Virus record (IMG/VR): IMGVR_UViG_3300046000_003790
Coordinates: 1-29,267 of that record
Length of the DNA: 29,267 nt
Source of the DNA: a virus
Reading direction: 5' to 3' (one strand)
In this document: positions 21,957 to 29,267 of the stretch, piece after piece
Numbering within the stretch: position 1 is the first letter of the stretch
Layout of the letters: each line of letters opens with the position of its first letter
Made by a program: the position numbers and the translations under genes
The notes under the pieces: generated by a model
Seen by the model: only the letters and a program-made list of their open reading frames with translations
Database searches by the model: none
Told to the model about the DNA's origin: nothing

Positions 21957-22448
21957 ATGGCATTGTTCGGTAGAAATAGAGACATACAAGTGTTCAACAC
22001 AATGAACAGAGAGCTACTTGAAGACATAATTAGTCAGCAAGTTGGGTATTATAAAGTAAAACTAAATGATACTTCTACAAATGTTTATGGAGAAGCTATG
22101 AACAAGTACTATATAGGACCAGTTTTGCTTAATTGCCTAATAGAAAGAGGAGATTTTGGAGTTAGTAGGATAGAATATAATATAGACGTAACGAGAGAGT
22201 CAACATTTAGGTTTTTTAAGAATCATTTGATAGATGCTAACGTAGTTCCTGAAATAGGAGACGTAGTTTTTTGGAACGAGGATTTTTTCGAAGTCGACAA
22301 CGTTAATGAGAATCAATTTATAGTAGGTAAAGACCCAGACTACGCCTATTCAGAAGGATTACAGAATTATGGAAATTCTTTATCTATCATATTGAATGCG
22401 CATTATACCAGTCCAGATAAGCTAGGAATAAACTTAAATAGATTATAA
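21957..22448 (+). CDS. Neck/head-closure protein (T4 gp14-like, probable)
   Basis: A 163-aa protein, shorter than T4 gp14 (256 aa). The core, FFKNHLIDANVVPEIGDVVF then WNEDFFEVDNVNENQFIVGK, recalls head-closure proteins, in which a beta barrel rings the neck. The N-terminus (LLEDIISQQVGYYKVKLND) resembles gp14 homologues next to gp13 in environmental T4-like phages. Assignment rests on this pattern and on the gene order 13-14-15. The stop overlaps the next ATG (TAATG), so it is translated with the gp15-like protein. Confidence 0.6.
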   Translation: MALFGRNRDIQVFNTMNRELLEDIISQQVGYYKVKLNDTSTNVYGEAMNKYYIGPVLLNCLIERGDFGVSRIEYNIDVTRESTFRFFKNHLIDANVVPEIGDVVFWNEDFFEVDNVNENQFIVGKDPDYAYSEGLQNYGNSLSIILNAHYTSPDKLGINLNRL

Positions 22449-23713
22449 TGGCTAATCAAGTAGTAAGACCAACATCTCGTAGAGAGTTTATGGATAAGCT
22501 AATAGAGCCTTATGATCCAAAATATGGTAATCCCAATGAAATATTCTCAGAACCTACTAAATTAGGTCAACCTGAGATCAATAGAGCTAGAGAAATCTCT
22601 GTAAAGGATGATAATATAAGAGATTATAAGATAGGAATACAAGACTTTGACGAAGCTTTAATGCATTACTTTCAAAATGTGCTTAAGCCATCAGTTATTC
22701 AGAACAATACAAGAATAAACGTTCCAATTCTATATGGATCTCCAGAAAATTGGAAGACAGTTCAGTCAGACGGCTATTATAGAGACGCAAATGGTAAGCT
22801 TTTAGCTCCATTGATCATGTTTAAGAGAAGAAGTATCACACAAAATAGAACTTTAGGTAACAAATTAGACGGCAACTCCGCAAAAAACATACAATTATTT
22901 AAAAAGAAGTATAGTAAGCGCAATATTTACGGTAATTTCAACTTACTAAACAATAGAAATCCAGAAGTTGAGTATGTAGCTTCTATAACTCCAGATTACG
23001 TGACTGTAGAGTATGATTGTTTAGTATGGACTTACTTTATAGAACAAATGGACTCATTAGTAGAGTCGATTAACTTTGCTTCAAGAACTTACTGGGGAGA
23101 TCCTACTAAATTTCAATTCTATTCTTCTATAGAATCGTTTGAAGAGTCTATAAACTACGAAGTGGGAGAAGATAGAGCAATAAAAAACTCTTTTTCTTTG
23201 ACTTTAAACGGATATCTAATTCCAGATTCTGTTAATAAAAGTATGGCTGCAGTAAATAGATCCTTTGGAGTTTCTAAGATTATATTTGGAATAGAAACTA
23301 GCGACAGCATACAATCAACAAATGCAATAAAGGCAAGATCAAGTAATTTTAAACCTTTAGGCTCTATTTTAGCTCAAGACGGAGTTAATATTATTATTAA
23401 TGAAGGAGCTTCACAAGGTTTAACTCCAATTTACGCAGATTACTTAATAAATAATACAAGTCTAGTTGGAACTTATGTCAATTCAACTTCTGTGACTTTT
23501 AATAAAGGCTGGGCAGAAGCTCCTAGTCCTTTACCAGCTAATAGTTCAACAAACTTTAATATATTTGTTAATGGAGTCTATATTGAGCCATCTTCATATA
23601 CTTTTACAAACAATATAACGTATTCTACGCTAGTCATTAATCCAATTTTGCTTGGATATAGTCTAGAATCTAACGATTTAGTAATAGCGGTAGGTAAATT
23701 TGCTACGACATGA
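22448..23713 (+). CDS. Tail completion/terminator protein (T4 gp15-like) with an extra C-terminal domain
   Basis: A 421-aa protein, against 272 aa for T4 gp15. Residues 70-270 follow the gp15 layout: HYFQNVLKPSVIQNNTRINV then PILYGSPENWK, the strand VEYDCLVWTYFIEQMDSLVE, and the late strand SFSLTLNGYLIPDS. gp15 caps the tail tube and binds the neck. Residues about 325-421 form an additional domain (TFNKGWAEAPSPLPANS ... FNIFVNGVYIEPSSYTF) absent from T4 gp15, which is duplicated as the separate next gene. The extra domain has a fibre- or carbohydrate-binding look but no known family. It overlaps the next gene by four bases (ATGA). Confidence 0.7.
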   Translation: MANQVVRPTSRREFMDKLIEPYDPKYGNPNEIFSEPTKLGQPEINRAREISVKDDNIRDYKIGIQDFDEALMHYFQNVLKPSVIQNNTRINVPILYGSPENWKTVQSDGYYRDANGKLLAPLIMFKRRSITQNRTLGNKLDGNSAKNIQLFKKKYSKRNIYGNFNLLNNRNPEVEYVASITPDYVTVEYDCLVWTYFIEQMDSLVESINFASRTYWGDPTKFQFYSSIESFEESINYEVGEDRAIKNSFSLTLNGYLIPDSVNKSMAAVNRSFGVSKIIFGIETSDSIQSTNAIKARSSNFKPLGSILAQDGVNIIINEGASQGLTPIYADYLINNTSLVGTYVNSTSVTFNKGWAEAPSPLPANSSTNFNIFVNGVYIEPSSYTFTNNITYSTLVINPILLGYSLESNDLVIAVGKFATT

Positions 23714-24054
23714 TACCAAATAAGAATATAATAGTTATACAGAGTCCTGGAGGTAGTACAAATTCAAGACAAGATATTTTGAATTATCTCGCCTCTAATA
23801 CTGTCATTACTGCATCTTATACGGATTATAGAACTGCAACTTTTAATAGAGGTTGGGCTATTGCTCCTTCAGATTTTCCTCCAAACTCTACTAATCAATT
23901 TGAATTTTATATAAATGGATCTAGCGTTGAGTTTGAAGCGATACAAAGTTTTACTTCTTCACTAAATAGCTCTATTTTAGTTATAGATCCTGAAGTTTTA
24001 CAATATGAACTTGAATATGGAGATACTATAATATCAATAGGAAAATTTTTATAA
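23710..24054 (+). CDS. Small protein paralogous to the C-terminal domain of the gp15-like protein
   Basis: A 114-aa protein. Residues 40-114 (TATFNRGWAIAPSDFPPNST then NQFEFYINGSSVEF) align without large gaps with residues 347-421 of the preceding protein, sharing TFN(K/R)GWA-AP, PxNS, F.(V/I)NG, L(V/I)IxP and (I/V)(S/A)(I/V)GKF. The DNA is also similar (ACTTTTAATA(A/G)AGG(C/T)TGGGC), so the duplication may be fairly recent. The first 35 residues differ. It may decorate the neck or baseplate as a free subunit. It starts within the gp15-like stop. Confidence 0.65.
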   Translation: MIPNKNIIVIQSPGGSTNSRQDILNYLASNTVITASYTDYRTATFNRGWAIAPSDFPPNSTNQFEFYINGSSVEFEAIQSFTSSLNSSILVIDPEVLQYELEYGDTIISIGKFL

Positions 24055-24058
24055 CATT

Positions 24059-24364
24059 ATGGCAAGAATAAAACTAAAACAGATATTATCTAATTTACAC
24101 TACAACGAAGCTGATGATCAACTTATACTAAGTGGATCTAAAGTGCCTACTGCTCTTCAAAATCCAGAAGATTTAGACGTTAATTGGGAAAACGCTTTTG
24201 GAAACTGGGATGGAACTAAGACTGGAACGCCTGACTTTATAATTTATGGAAATACCGTAGTTACTTCAAGCGCATATCAAAGTGGAACGATAGATGTATC
24301 AGGTTCAGTAGCTATAGTAGGAAACTTATTTGTAAGTGGATCTATTAGTAGTGGAAGTTTGTAA
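24059..24364 (+). CDS. Small fibre-like protein with VSGS repeat end
   Basis: A 101-aa protein starting MARIKLKQILSNLHYNEADD, an N-terminus I recognise from small genes next to fibre genes in T4-like environmental phages. The last 30 residues (GTIDVSGSVAIVGNLFVSGS) are the same beta-repeat used throughout the next, giant gene. It could be an N-terminal fibre adaptor or a truncated fibre. It stops cleanly, four bases after the previous gene begins the gap and 71 bases before the next start. Confidence 0.6.
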   Translation: MARIKLKQILSNLHYNEADDQLILSGSKVPTALQNPEDLDVNWENAFGNWDGTKTGTPDFIIYGNTVVTSSAYQSGTIDVSGSVAIVGNLFVSGSISSGSL

Positions 24365-24404
24365 AAACTAAGAAAACTAGTTGCGATAAACATAGAATTA
24401 CTTC

Positions 24405-24430
24405 ATATTTATTGACAGTACTATAAATAT
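24405..24430 (+). promoter_or_regulatory. Inverted pair of ATATTTAT elements; includes a T4-late-like TATAAATA box
   Basis: ATATTTAT (24405-24412) and its exact complement ATAAATAT (24423-24430) flank a 10-base spacer. The right arm with preceding bases reads CTATAAATA, the T4/cyanophage late promoter consensus, on the coding strand, 6 bases before the giant gene's ATG. It is either a late promoter or a dyad operator. Confidence 0.5.
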
Positions 24431-24435
24431 AAAAA

Positions 24436-27400
24436 ATGGCATCATTAACTGGACAAAAGATAAAGGATACGTACCAATCGTTACTAAAAGTAGGCGATAA
24501 CGGAAAAATAGCTCCTAATTTTAAAAATATATCGGACGGTAGTGGAAGTACAACTGGACTTTATCTAAAAAATGACGGAGTATTAGTTAGTGGATCATTT
24601 ATAGTATCAGGATCTTTAGACGTATCCGGATCTTTTTTTATAACTGAAATTTACGGTAATTTAATAGGCACAGCAAGTTTCGCAACCTCAGCTAGTCAAG
24701 CTATTTCAGCGTCTTTAGCGCAAACTGCTTCATTTGCTCCTAATTATACTACTCTAGTAGGATTCAATGCGTTTACTTCTAGCTATAAACTAGATAGTGG
24801 TTCTTTTGATCAAAGGACCGATCTGCTAGAAAACGCAATGTCAGGATCTAAAAGGCTTTATGTATCTCCTGAAGGATTAGACACAAATGATGGTACTGAA
24901 CCTCATAAGCCATTTAAAACAATTAAAGCTGCTGTAGACAGCTTAGGAGCAAAAAGCCCTTTTAATATAAAAAGATTCACAATATTTGTTGGATCTGGAG
25001 ATTATACCGAGCAGAATCCAATCATAGTTCCGCCTGGAGCCGCAATTGTCGGAGATAACTTACGTACTGTAAGGTTAACAGCAGCAAATCCAACAAAAGA
25101 CTTTTTCCATGTTTATGAATCTACCTATTTTTATGGACTTAGATTTTTAAATTTAAAACATCCAGCATTCTGTTTCTCTTTTCCTTGTTCTATAGCGACA
25201 GCGACTATATCAGGAGGACAAGTAACTGGACTTAATCTTATACATTCAGCCACTGGTTATACAGATGGAGTAAATCAAAATATAGATATATTAATAGAAG
25301 AACCAGACGCAATAGGAACCGCTGCAACTGCGGTAGCTACAATATCTGGAGGCGTAATAACTGGATTCACTGTTACAAGCGGAGGATCTGGATACGTTTT
25401 AGGAGAAAAACCATTAGTTTCTATTCCTATTCCAGCAGCTGTAAGACCTTTTGTTGGAACATCACCGTATATTCAGAACTGTTCTTCTATTACTGGTCCA
25501 TTCGACACTTCTGGAAATCAAATTTCAGTTTTTACTCCGCTACCTTACGATACAACTAATGTTGATGATCAAGGAGCTGGTGGAGGAATAAGAATAGACG
25601 GAAACTTAAACGCAGTGTCAACTCCGCTTAGATCAATGGTAGCGGACTCATTTACTCAAGTTAACCAAGGAGGACCTGGTCATCTAGTAATTAATCGTGG
25701 ATACGCTCAGTTTGTTTCTTGCTTTACTACTTTCTGTACTTATGGTTTTAAAACCGCAGCTGGTGGATTTGCAAACGTATCAAACTCGGTAATTGACTTT
25801 GGTAAATACGGGCTTATTTCAAAGACTTATTATCCAGTTACCTATAACACAGGATCTTCATTAGAAACTAAAACTTCTACTGTTAGCGGATTTGTTATAG
25901 ATGAAAATGGAGCAGGCTATACAGGTTCAGTCGCAAATGTAACCATAACTGGTGGAGGAGCTTCAGTAAACGCAACAGCTCAAGCAAATATAAATGCAAA
26001 CGGGTCAGTAGATGAAATAGTTCTACTTACTGGTGGTAGCGGATACACTGATCAACCAAATGTAACTATTGCAGCACCAACTGGAGTTGGAGGAATTCAA
26101 GCGACTACTGTTGCTGGTAAAGCATCAATTACTGGTGTTTCTGAGATGCTAATTAGTCTTGTTAGTGGATCTAGAAGTGTAGACATAAGCTCAAATATGA
26201 GACTTAACGGGGTAAACTACCTTATTACAGGAGTTGCTGCTGTAAGTGGACAACCTTCACAAAAAAGAATAACTACATATCCTTCTCCTTCGAGTATAGC
26301 TACTGGAGATGTAGTAAATTTTTATGATCTATCAAATATATCTACTGGAGGACTAGTTAATGAGTATGTTGGTTCTGGAGTAACTTACAACGCTCTTCCA
26401 CAATACGGTGGAATTCCAATAAAACAAAGAGAAGTAACTCAAATAGCTCCAGGTAAAGTATTCTATGTCACAATCGATAACATAGGTAACTTAGCTATCG
26501 GAAGTTTCTTTGCAGTAAACCAATTAACTGGTGAAGTAACTATAAACGCAAACTCTTTTAATCTATCAGGATTAAACGCAATAGGACCATTCAAGAGAAA
26601 CGGAGTTCCTGTTGGAGTAGTACTTCAAGAAGTAAGTAATAATACTGCGTTAATAAACTCTCAAGGAATTTATGGTGAAGACACAGCACCAACTCAATAC
26701 GCAGTTCAACAATATGTAGCTGTAATAAGTTCTTCAATAGGAACAAATATAGCTCAAACTAGTGCATCAATCGCAAGCAATATCGCAGCTACTAGCGCAA
26801 GTTTAATGAGCTTATCTTCTTCTTACGCTTCGCTTTCCTCTTCTTTTAGATCTGGATCTTATTCTGGAAGTTTTTCTGGATTCTTCTCTGGATCATTAGG
26901 AAATTTAAGAGGAAGAGTACAATATATTCCAGCTTTCGCTTCAAATGATACGTTAGTTACTAGCTCGATGTATCAAATATACCCACAAAGTATAGCGATA
27001 AACCAAGAAGCTATAACTACTGCAGCTCCTGAAGCTTTATATGTATGGCAATCTAGCACATCATCATTTAATGTAATAAGCGGTAAAGGTAACCTAAACA
27101 ACTACTTACAGCTTAATATACAAAATACAAACCAAGGAGTAAGCGCATCATCTGACGTGGTAGCTACAGCTAATAATGGAGATGAGAATACGAATTATAT
27201 CAATATGGGTATTAACGGAGGAAATTTCGTTGGTCCTGTTGGTTTATTTAATGACGCTTATCTTTTTTCAGCAGGAAGACATTTACACATAGGAAATACT
27301 GCTAATTATCCAGTACAAATATTTGCGGGAGGTTCTGATACAGATGCTAATAGAAAAGCATCATTCAATCCTAATGGAGCTCATGAAATAACTGGATCTC

Positions 27401-29267
27401 TAGATATAAGCGATAGACTTATAGTAAGAAACGGGATTACAGGAAGTCTATTTGGAAATGCAAGCACCGCAATTTCTTCTTCGTACGCCCTCTCTGCTTC
27501 TCAAGCTCAAAATACTATACTATTTGACGGAAGAAATAGACAAATATTTGCTACTACTGGATCTAATTCTTTTATAGGATCTCAAACAATAACCGGAAGC
27601 GTTAATATTTCAGGATCAACTACGCAAATAGGAAATAATACTCTTCTCGGAACTACTGTACTATCAGGAAGCGTAACTATTTCAGGATCACTAGGATCTA
27701 CTATTCCAAGCGTACAAATATATGGTGATATTAGACAAACTGGTTATCATAGATTTGATCCTGTAACGACTAATATAGATAATACAGTATCAGCTTCATA
27801 CATTTATGTTTCTGGTTCTACAAATGACTTATACTTCTCTCAAAATGGTAACGGATATGCAAATACAACGCGTTTACGTTGGTTAGAAGGAAATCTATAC
27901 ACTGGATTATTGAATGGAGGTGTAATTGGATCATCATCATCCACAGTTTATACAATATCAAGTGGTTCTGGTATTATAGTAGATTTAAACGCCTCATTAA
28001 GTGATAATTTATATCCAACCGTAAAGTATATAAATTGGACTGGATTATCTGCTAGTATTGCTCCACAAACTGGATCTTACGATCAAACTTTTGTTGGTAT
28101 TGATGATACTGGTAATATATACGCGCAAGGAACTCCTTTTGTTGCTGGTCAATTTGATACTATAATTAATATCGGACTTGTACTTCATCAAAATCGTTCC
28201 ACAATTAATGCAGTTAAGACACAACCTGGCGTAGCTTATGGAGCAGTACAAAGAAATAATATATTTACTAAGGCATTTGGACCATTAAAACTCTCAGGGT
28301 TTACTTTAGCTGCTAGCGGATCTTCTACTGGAAGTCTTATAGTAGGTAGTGGAACTGCTTATGCTGATGGAGCTTCTTACACAGTAGATCCAGATAATCC
28401 AAGTTATGTAGTAGATAATGGAACCTCTACTTCAAAGATATTTAGATACAGACAATCTGGATCTCAATACGTATATGATACTAATGCAGGAGCAGGCTAT
28501 CAAGTAATAGACTCATTAAACTATTCAAATAATGGAGTCTTAACCTCAGTTGGAGCGGGAAACTTCTCTATTCAAAGAGTCTTCTGGTTTCCAAATTCAG
28601 TAACAAAAGCAATAGTAGTTTATTACGGAAATGCCGTATACACTACTTTAGCAAATGCAATTGCAAATGTTAATATAGAGTCTTTTGTTGAAGCACCAAA
28701 TACAGCAGCTAATGCAGTATATCTAGGAGCAATTTGTATCTCAGGAGCCAATAACGCATCACTACAAACACCAGCTGACTGTACAATATTACCTTCAGGT
28801 CTATTTAGATCAGTCGGAGGATCAGGCGGTGGTGGTTCTACAATTACACAAACTTTAGCTGGACTTTCTGACGTAGCAATATCAGGACCAGTAAATCATC
28901 AACTATTAGCTTATGATAGCACTGCTGCAAAATGGACTAATCAGTCTACAATTACAGCTACTTTAATAGGAAATGCAAGCACTGCAACTACTGCTTCTTT
29001 TGCCACATTTGCTCTTACTGCTTCTTATATATCAGGATCTGGTGGAACAGGCGCAGGATTTCCTTTCTCTGGATCTGCAATAATAACAGGAAGCTTACTA
29101 GTTTCTTCTAGCTTAAATGTACTAGGAGAGCAAACCGTAACTGGAAGCTTAAACGTATCTGCTGGAATCACTGGGTCTTTGTTTGGGACTGCTTCTCAAG
29201 CTGTAAGTAGTTCATATGCTTTAACTGCTTCTTATGCCGCCAATGTGCCCCAAACTGCATCCTATGC
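24436..29267 (+). CDS. Giant tail-fibre or baseplate-associated protein (3' end outside the window)
   Basis: The frame is open from ATG 24436 to the window end (over 1,600 codons) with no stop. The N-terminus MASLTGQKIKDTYQSLLKVG is a known start of such proteins. Then come VSGS repeats, and a DUF1565/pectate-lyase-like start (KRLYVSPEGLDTNDGTEPHK, residues 139-158, then PFKTIKAAVD), probably a right-handed beta helix. Several GGSGY/GAGY repeats follow (about residues 250-320 and 490-540). Alanine/serine segments FGTASxAxSxSYALTASYA occur four times. A module of about 340 residues (27770-28800, RLRWLEGNLYTGLLNGG ... QRVFWFPNSVTKAIVVYYGN) is one I recognise from fibres of Bacteroidota phages. 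QTLAGLSDVAISGP near 28850 starts another repeat class. It likely mediates host attachment. Confidence 0.85.
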   Translation, partial: MASLTGQKIKDTYQSLLKVGDNGKIAPNFKNISDGSGSTTGLYLKNDGVLVSGSFIVSGSLDVSGSFFITEIYGNLIGTASFATSASQAISASLAQTASFAPNYTTLVGFNAFTSSYKLDSGSFDQRTDLLENAMSGSKRLYVSPEGLDTNDGTEPHKPFKTIKAAVDSLGAKSPFNIKRFTIFVGSGDYTEQNPIIVPPGAAIVGDNLRTVRLTAANPTKDFFHVYESTYFYGLRFLNLKHPAFCFSFPCSIATATISGGQVTGLNLIHSATGYTDGVNQNIDILIEEPDAIGTAATAVATISGGVITGFTVTSGGSGYVLGEKPLVSIPIPAAVRPFVGTSPYIQNCSSITGPFDTSGNQISVFTPLPYDTTNVDDQGAGGGIRIDGNLNAVSTPLRSMVADSFTQVNQGGPGHLVINRGYAQFVSCFTTFCTYGFKTAAGGFANVSNSVIDFGKYGLISKTYYPVTYNTGSSLETKTSTVSGFVIDENGAGYTGSVANVTITGGGASVNATAQANINANGSVDEIVLLTGGSGYTDQPNVTIAAPTGVGGIQATTVAGKASITGVSEMLISLVSGSRSVDISSNMRLNGVNYLITGVAAVSGQPSQKRITTYPSPSSIATGDVVNFYDLSNISTGGLVNEYVGSGVTYNALPQYGGIPIKQREVTQIAPGKVFYVTIDNIGNLAIGSFFAVNQLTGEVTINANSFNLSGLNAIGPFKRNGVPVGVVLQEVSNNTALINSQGIYGEDTAPTQYAVQQYVAVISSSIGTNIAQTSASIASNIAATSASLMSLSSSYASLSSSFRSGSYSGSFSGFFSGSLGNLRGRVQYIPAFASNDTLVTSSMYQIYPQSIAINQEAITTAAPEALYVWQSSTSSFNVISGKGNLNNYLQLNIQNTNQGVSASSDVVATANNGDENTNYINMGINGGNFVGPVGLFNDAYLFSAGRHLHIGNTANYPVQIFAGGSDTDANRKASFNPNGAHEITGSLDISDRLIVRNGITGSLFGNASTAISSSYALSASQAQNTILFDGRNRQIFATTGSNSFIGSQTITGSVNISGSTTQIGNNTLLGTTVLSGSVTISGSLGSTIPSVQIYGDIRQTGYHRFDPVTTNIDNTVSASYIYVSGSTNDLYFSQNGNGYANTTRLRWLEGNLYTGLLNGGVIGSSSSTVYTISSGSGIIVDLNASLSDNLYPTVKYINWTGLSASIAPQTGSYDQTFVGIDDTGNIYAQGTPFVAGQFDTIINIGLVLHQNRSTINAVKTQPGVAYGAVQRNNIFTKAFGPLKLSGFTLAASGSSTGSLIVGSGTAYADGASYTVDPDNPSYVVDNGTSTSKIFRYRQSGSQYVYDTNAGAGYQVIDSLNYSNNGVLTSVGAGNFSIQRVFWFPNSVTKAIVVYYGNAVYTTLANAIANVNIESFVEAPNTAANAVYLGAICISGANNASLQTPADCTILPSGLFRSVGGSGGGGSTITQTLAGLSDVAISGPVNHQLLAYDSTAAKWTNQSTITATLIGNASTATTASFATFALTASYISGSGGTGAGFPFSGSAIITGSLLVSSSLNVLGEQTVTGSLNVSAGITGSLFGTASQAVSSSYALTASYAANVPQTASY
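24655..24738 (+). repeat. Ala/Ser TAS-type repeat, copy 1 of 4
   Basis: Encodes GNLIGTASFATSASQAISAS then LAQTASFA. Related copies are at 27436-27507, 28960-29031 and 29167-29267. Degenerate protein-level repeat between fibre modules. Confidence 0.7.
27436..27507 (+). repeat. Ala/Ser TAS-type repeat, copy 2 of 4
   Basis: Encodes ITGSLFGNASTAISSSYALS then ASQA. Same module as the copy at 29167. Confidence 0.7.
28960..29031 (+). repeat. Ala/Ser TAS-type repeat, copy 3 of 4
   Basis: Encodes TLIGNASTATTASFATFALT then ASYI. The stretch GGAAATGCAAGCAC is shared exactly with copy 2. Confidence 0.7.
29167..29267 (+). repeat. Ala/Ser TAS-type repeat, copy 4 (continues past the window)
   Basis: Encodes ITGSLFGTASQAVSSSYALT then ASYAANVPQTASYA. 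The window ends inside this repeat. Confidence 0.7.

Noticed and set aside
24655-29267. Repeats in the fibre gene as a CRISPR array
   Set aside because: The repeats are degenerate, in-frame, irregularly spaced and encode Ala/Ser beta-repeats.

Overview
This 29.3-kb window is a stretch of an AT-rich, T4-like tailed phage (myovirus) genome. It covers a cargo and lysis region, the DNA-packaging and capsid genes, the neck genes, and the start of a very large tail-fibre gene. Every gene I can support is on the + strand. Genes are packed with gaps of a few bases or with TAATG/ATGA overlaps. Hallmarks recognised directly are the terminase large subunit (gp17), portal (gp20), prohead protease (gp21), scaffold (gp22), major capsid protein (gp23), PhoH, and gp13/gp14/gp15-like neck and tail-completion proteins. 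The host is probably a member of the Bacteroidota. Shine-Dalgarno sequences are essentially absent and starts are preceded by A/T-rich DNA. One signal peptide ends in the FSQ style common in that phylum. The fibre has the TASYA / VSGS repeat style I associate with marine and freshwater Bacteroidota phages. The host call is inference.

Layout. (1) 1-5272: end of an upstream gene, a metallopeptidase-like/HAD-phosphatase fusion, a zinc-ribbon protein, a DUF3008-like protein, a Dps-like helical protein, then a run of small proteins, five of which start with a similar 10-15 residue leader (MIKLTxILKE type). (2) 5274-8602: a GH19 endolysin, a 652-aa virion protein of unknown function, and an overlapping membrane-protein pair that looks like a spanin/lysis pair. 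(3) 8602-12119: terminase large subunit and portal, adjacent; the sheath and tube genes that separate them in T4 are missing here. (4) 12158-16484: five proteins in the position of the T4 prohead-core genes 67/68, including an unannotated 43-aa lysine-rich protein and three proteins with SH3/KOW-like segments. (5) 16489-20014: gp21, gp22, gp23, with a strikingly structured intergenic region between 21 and 22 and a strong terminator after 23. (6) 20108-24054: PhoH, gp13-, gp14- and gp15-like proteins, and a small protein duplicating the gp15 C-terminal domain. (7) 24059-29267: a small fibre-like protein and a huge fibre/baseplate-associated protein still open at the window end.

How it fits together. 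gp22 and the other core proteins build a prohead on the portal, gp23 forms the shell, and gp21 matures it by cutting after (L/I)xE. The terminase then fills it, the neck proteins close it, and the endolysin plus membrane pair release progeny. The most interesting reading is that many small proteins upstream of the packaging genes carry N-terminal leaders ending in LxE. This is the layout of the T4 internal-protein capsid-targeting sequence. The region could therefore be a cargo locus whose products, including a flavodoxin-fold oxidoreductase, are packed into the head, trimmed by gp21 and delivered with the DNA. A recurrent ATATTTAT octamer, in two cases directly after a terminator, is a candidate phage-specific control element.
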